Shown here: positions 60,031-64,000 of the stretch, piece by piece
How positions within the stretch are numbered: the stretch's first letter is position 1
Layout of the letters: every line of letters starts with the position of its first letter
DNA from: Edaphobacter paludis
GTDB taxonomy: Bacteria > Acidobacteriota > Terriglobia > Terriglobales > Acidobacteriaceae
Direction of reading: 5' to 3'
DNA: 64,000 nucleotides
Assembly (NCBI RefSeq): GCF_039993895.1
Contig: NZ_CP121194.1
Coordinates: 3,100,001-3,164,000 of the forward strand
The notes under the pieces: model-generated
Database searches by the model: none
The model's input: the letters and a program-made list of their open reading frames with translations, nothing else
What the model was told of the DNA's origin: nothing
Translations under genes and position numbers: made by a program

Positions 60031-60426
60031 ATGGAAATCAAGCGCATCGGTTCGCAACCCTCAGGCAAAGGTCCGGCAGAATGGTTTACCGGTACCGTAC
60101 GGATTGACCCGCTTTTTCAAGCGCCCGATCCCGCGCTGGTAGCTGGCGCCAGCGTTACATTTGAGCCGGGAGCCCGCACCGCGTGGCATACGCATCCCCT
60201 GGGGCAGACCCTAATCGTCACAGCAGGCTGTGGGTGGGTGCAGCGGGAGGGCTGTGCAATTGAGGAGATTCATCCCGGAGATGTGGTTTGGTTTGCGCCG
60301 GGAGAAAAGCATTGGCATGGGGCCACACCCGCCACAGCTATGACTCACATTGCCATTCAGGAACGGTTGGACGGCAAGGTCGTCGATTGGATGGAGCACG
60401 TCAGCGACGAACAGTATCGACGCTAA
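60031..60426 (+). CDS. Cupin-domain protein
   Basis: The protein has 131 residues, a single cupin barrel. Motif 1 is [25 protein letters not shown] (metal ligands in HTHxxxQ), and motif 2 is [19 protein letters not shown]. The [12 protein letters not shown] opening and [15 protein letters not shown] tail match cupins often annotated as (R)-mandelonitrile lyase-like or carboxymuconolactone decarboxylase-associated. The enzyme role is unknown. It is a single gene upstream of recA. Confidence 0.85.
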   Translation: MEIKRIGSQPSGKGPAEWFTGTVRIDPLFQAPDPALVAGASVTFEPGARTAWHTHPLGQTLIVTAGCGWVQREGCAIEEIHPGDVVWFAPGEKHWHGATPATAMTHIAIQERLDGKVVDWMEHVSDEQYRR

Positions 60427-60467
60427 TCCGGGTTAGAGCTGCCCCTCAATCCACATTCGCCTTTTAT

Positions 60468-60495
60468 TTGCTTTTCCTAATTTAAATGCTAGAAT
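60468..60495 (+). promoter_or_regulatory. Candidate recA promoter
   Basis: TTGCTT (60468-60473) and TAGAAT (60490-60495) are separated by 16 bases in a short AT-rich stretch. The GAGGAG ribosome-binding site follows at 60514-60519. No LexA-type palindrome was recognised over it. Confidence 0.4.
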
Positions 60496-60525
60496 CCGCT
60501 TTGAACTTTACCCGAGGAGAATTAC

Positions 60526-61596
<1,071 letters not shown>

Positions 61597-61618
61597 GATA
61601 CTGAAGAGAAGTTCAAGA

Positions 61619-61658
61619 GAAGCCCCGGTAGTTTTCCAACTGCCGGGGCTTCCCTTTC
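61619..61658. terminator. Bidirectional terminator between recA and satP
   Basis: GAAGCCCCGGTAGTT pairs with AACTGCCGGGGCTTC (15 bp with one T-G pair) around a four-base loop, followed by CCCTTTCTTA. It sits between the convergent recA and satP stop codons. Confidence 0.8.
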
Positions 61659-62276
61659 TTAGTTGCGGAAGATGGGCCGTCCGAGCGGGATGATGATTCG
61701 GCTGGCGGTTGCGTTCAGGATCTCGACGAAGGCGACCAGAAGCGCGTCAACGCCGGTCAGAATGCCTAGATAGCCTCCAATTGTGCCGCAGCCGACGCTG
61801 CCGATCAGGTAGCCGAAATCTCCGGCGGCAAGGAAAAAGAAGGTGAGCCAGAGCAGAAGGAAGATGCTCCAGACGCCGAGGCTCAAGCGGAAGGTCACGA
61901 TCCACAGCAGGAAGGTGAGCACCCCCCACATGAGTAGTACGGAGGCCACGGCGGAGGCAGGCGGTTGGGCAAGCCAGCCTGCGCCGACGGTCCACTGGAG
62001 CAGTGCGAACCACCACCAGAACAGGCCGTAAGACAGAAAGGCGACCATACCGAAGGTGTTACCGGTACGAAATTCGAGAATGCCGGCGATGATCTGTGCA
62101 ACTCCGCCATAGGCAAACGCCAGAGGGACGATGACAGGGATGGCCTCGTGCGGCATCAGGCCAGCGTTGACACAACTGAGAACAACGGTGGTGAGGCCGA
62201 AGCCAGCCAGGCCAAGAGGGCCGGGGTTGGCGGTTGGTCGAGAGACGGATTGATCGTTTTCGGTGAGTTGCAACAT
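61659..62276 (-). CDS. satP: Acetate/succinate uptake transporter (SatP/GPR1/FUN34/YaaH)
   Basis: The protein has 205 residues with six helices. The signature NPGPLGLAGFGLTTVVLS (NPAPLGL type) opens helix 1 after about 17 residues; AFAYGGVAQIIAGILEFRTGNTFGMVAFLSYGLFWWWFAL is the second family block. Acetate permeation by proton symport is established for SatP and GPR1; succinate is also carried by E. coli SatP. A GGAGCG ribosome-binding site lies seven bases before the ATG. Convergent with recA; divergent from the coaD gene. Confidence 0.9.
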   Translation of the reverse strand: MLQLTENDQSVSRPTANPGPLGLAGFGLTTVVLSCVNAGLMPHEAIPVIVPLAFAYGGVAQIIAGILEFRTGNTFGMVAFLSYGLFWWWFALLQWTVGAGWLAQPPASAVASVLLMWGVLTFLLWIVTFRLSLGVWSIFLLLWLTFFFLAAGDFGYLIGSVGCGTIGGYLGILTGVDALLVAFVEILNATASRIIIPLGRPIFRN

Positions 62277-62451
62277 ACTGACGCTCCTGTGCCGAGGTTA
62301 AAAGTCCGACGAAAGATTATGTCTTCTGGAAATGCAACCCTATCTTACCGATGGATGGTCTTGTGAGATTAAAGAAGGCGATGAGGGAAGAGCACGCTTT
62401 CGGGAATGCCGGTTGGCTTCAAGAGGCGAGGCAACGTATGCTTTGGAAGGT

Positions 62452-62946
62452 ATGCACACGGTAAAGGCGATTTATCCGGGAACGTTCGATCCGCTTACAA
62501 ATGGGCACCTCGATCTGATTGCGCGAGGAGCGAAAATTGTGGACCATCTAGTGGTTGCGATCCTGCGCAACTCCGAGAAGGGTACGCCTCTGTTCACCGT
62601 GCCGGAACGCGAGGAGATGATCTCCGAAGCGGTGGCGGGTTTCAAAAATGTATCGGTGATGACCTTCGACGGCCTGCTGGTTGACTTTGCGCGGCAGCAG
62701 GGGGCGAAGGCGGTCCTGAGGGGGATTCGAGCGATCTCGGACTATGAGTATGAGTTCCAGATGGCGATGATGAACCGCAAGCTCGATCCGGAGCTGGAGA
62801 CGCTGTTTATGATGCCGGCGGAGAAATATACCTACGTGAGTTCACGGCTGATCAAGGGTGTATTTCGACTGGGTGGGGACGTGACGGCGCTCGTGCCTCC
62901 GCTGGTGATGGAGCGGCTGAAGGCGAAGGTTCCGGCGCGAGTCTAG
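62452..62946 (+). CDS. coaD: Phosphopantetheine adenylyltransferase
   Basis: From ATG 62452 the protein has 164 residues, the usual CoaD length. GTFDPLTNGH (10-19) is the nucleotidyltransferase HxGH-type motif (here TNGH); RGIRAISDYEYEFQMAMMNRKL and EKYTYVSSRLIKGV are CoaD-specific. It makes dephospho-CoA from phosphopantetheine and ATP. GGAAGG is immediately before this ATG, too close for a ribosome-binding site; an in-frame TTG at 62443 with GAGG 12 bases upstream is the alternative. The gene lies 13 bases before the methyltransferase gene. Confidence 0.92.
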   Translation: MHTVKAIYPGTFDPLTNGHLDLIARGAKIVDHLVVAILRNSEKGTPLFTVPEREEMISEAVAGFKNVSVMTFDGLLVDFARQQGAKAVLRGIRAISDYEYEFQMAMMNRKLDPELETLFMMPAEKYTYVSSRLIKGVFRLGGDVTALVPPLVMERLKAKVPARV

Positions 62947-62959
62947 CCGGTGGGGATCT

Positions 62960-63574
62960 ATGACGAAGCTGGTGGAGCAGTTCGGCAATATCGATATTTA
63001 TCTCTTCGACCAGTTGCTGCGCGGAAACATTGCGCCGGGTATGCAGGTGCTCGACGCAGGCTGCGGGGGTGGCCGAAACTTGGTGTATCTACTGCGCGAG
63101 GGCTACGAAGTTTTTGGCGTGGACGCGAGCGCGGAGGCGGTGGACCATCTGAGGTCGGTCGCGGCAACGCTTGCGCCTACGCTGGAGCCAGGCAACTTCC
63201 GTGTAGAAGCAGTAGAGGCAATGTCGTTTCCCGAGCAGTTTGTGGATGTCGTGATCTCGAACGCGGTGCTGCACTTTGCGCGGGACGATGCGCAGTTTGA
63301 AGCGATGGTGCGAGAGATGTGGCGGGTGCTGCGACCGGGTGGAATGCTGTTCTGCCGCCTGGCTTCGACGATTGGAATAGATCCCAGCCGACCTTTTCAT
63401 CCGATCGCAGGCAGGCGATTTTTGATGCCAGGCGGAATGGAGTGGTATCTAGTGGATGAAACACTGCTGATGAAGTTGACGGAAGAGTTGGGTGGGCAAC
63501 TTATCGATCCGCTAAAGACGACAGTGGTGCAGGGGGCCAGGTGCATGACCACCTGGGTGGTTAGGAAAGCGTAA
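62960..63574 (+). CDS. Class I SAM-dependent methyltransferase
   Basis: The protein has 204 residues. It has the SAM motif I VLDAGCGGGRNLVYLLREGYEVFGVDAS (about 30-57), DVVISNAVLHFARDDAQFEAMVREMWRVLRPGGMLFCRL (motifs III/IV). The layout resembles TehB and related small methyltransferases with an N-terminal LFDQLL helix. The substrate is not predictable. It follows coaD closely and may be cotranscribed. Confidence 0.85.
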   Translation: MTKLVEQFGNIDIYLFDQLLRGNIAPGMQVLDAGCGGGRNLVYLLREGYEVFGVDASAEAVDHLRSVAATLAPTLEPGNFRVEAVEAMSFPEQFVDVVISNAVLHFARDDAQFEAMVREMWRVLRPGGMLFCRLASTIGIDPSRPFHPIAGRRFLMPGGMEWYLVDETLLMKLTEELGGQLIDPLKTTVVQGARCMTTWVVRKA

Positions 63575-63610
63575 ATAATTCCACGGTAGTTTGGGTTGGC
63601 GGGTCGGCAA

Positions 63611-64000
63611 TTATTTAGCCCCGATAGGTGCAGCCTCATCGAGAGCGAGATTAAGTTCGAGAACGTTGACACGCGGCTCACCGAGAAAACCGAACTGCCG
63701 TCCTCGCGTGTGCTTGGCGACGAGCTGGCGGACGGTGCTCGTTTCAAGATGGCGTTCACGAGCGACTCGGGCAACCTGAAACTCCGCGGCGGCAGGGGTG
63801 ATGTCGGGATCGAGGCCGGAAGCGGAGGCGGTGACGAGATCGATTGGAACATCAGCACCTGGAAGGTCAGTCTGTGCTGAAGCTGTATCGCTGGCGATGC
63901 GGTCGATGAGCTTCTTGTTGGTGGGGCCGTAGTTCGAGCCACTGGAGTTTGCGGCATCGTAGCCGTTGCCCGCGGCTGAGGGGCGCGAGTGGAAGTATCC
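63611..64000 (-). CDS. kdpC: C-terminal part of KdpC (potassium-transporting ATPase)
   Basis: The frame is open from the right edge to TAA at 63613-63611 and encodes 129 residues; the start lies outside the window. It reads [20 protein letters not shown], then [37 protein letters not shown] and [24 protein letters not shown]. This is the conserved C-terminal two thirds of KdpC, the single-span subunit of the KdpFABC K+ pump. KdpA and KdpB should be encoded further right, upstream in this direction. The stop is 37 bases from the convergent methyltransferase gene. Confidence 0.92.
   Translation of the reverse strand, partial: GYFHSRPSAAGNGYDAANSSGSNYGPTNKKLIDRIASDTASAQTDLPGADVPIDLVTASASGLDPDITPAAAEFQVARVARERHLETSTVRQLVAKHTRGRQFGFLGEPRVNVLELNLALDEAAPIGAK

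Noticed and set aside
60427..60525. LexA/SOS box upstream of recA
   Set aside because: No convincing palindrome of a known LexA type was found by eye; the lineage may use a different operator.
63397..63957. 186-codon minus-strand open frame at the right end
   Set aside because: It is in a different frame from the clear KdpC reading and extends antisense into the methyltransferase gene; its Ser/Pro-rich product is a frame shadow.

Overview
The window is about 60% G+C, densely coded on both strands, and reads as a chromosomal segment of an Acidobacteriota member of the Terriglobia type (Edaphobacter/Granulicella/Terriglobus-like). This assignment is inference. It rests on an HspR/DnaK/DnaJ stress cluster, a hopanoid-type HpnI glycosyltransferase, a PilMNO-GspE/F module, a long two-domain ThyX-like protein, and several families of intergenic hairpin repeats that I associate with this class. 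No rRNA, tRNA, CRISPR array, insertion sequence or prophage was recognised.

Layout. 1-10 kb: the start of a Rossmann-fold reductase, a lipid- or membrane-anchored hypothetical, a glucoamylase-like protein, an SplB-type radical SAM protein, a TerC membrane protein, a DHA2 efflux pump, a VOC protein and a BNR/Ycf48-like exported protein, separated by repeat-rich gaps. 10-18.5 kb: a type IV pilus/type II secretion-like assembly module on the minus strand (GspF, GspE, PilM, PilN, PilO, a PilP/GspC-like protein and a pseudopilin lacking Glu5), interrupted by an HdeD-like protein and a DUF2306-like protein. 18.5-24.8 kb: a DHA2 pump divergent from its TetR regulator across a double palindromic operator, then an A-type Fe-S carrier, small membrane proteins, a stress protein, an aldo/keto reductase without its catalytic His, SixA and Ppx. 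26-32 kb: two tandem GT39-like glycosyltransferases that each carry a different in-frame repeat insertion, a PilZ protein and HpnI.

32-38 kb: a protein-quality-control run on the minus strand (dnaK, a 56-residue protein, a Nei2-type glycosylase, dnaJ, a DUF2945 protein, hspR) with a palindrome over the presumed dnaK promoter. 38-40 kb: a slipin and a SPOR protein. 39.7-48.8 kb: a long minus-strand operon linking a secreted metallopeptidase, MTA phosphorylase, a PfkB kinase, a GT-C transferase, a DapF-like protein with a Cys-to-Ser change, LD-carboxypeptidase, Mpl and PlsC. The last genes form a coherent peptidoglycan/diaminopimelate recycling set. 48.9-52.5 kb: YgfZ, DUF1844, an MBL hydrolase and RibF. 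52.4-56.1 kb: PBP1A and a C-terminal-processing-protease homologue with a degenerate catalytic dyad.

56.1-64 kb: a repeat-rich gap, FabG, a DUF2071 protein, a ThyX-like protein in which the signature motif is split between two domains, a cupin, RecA, SatP, CoaD, a methyltransferase and the 3' part of kdpC, which runs off the right edge. Three real coding pieces are easy to miss in this window: the reductase start at the left edge, kdpC at the right edge, and two proteins shorter than 60 residues.
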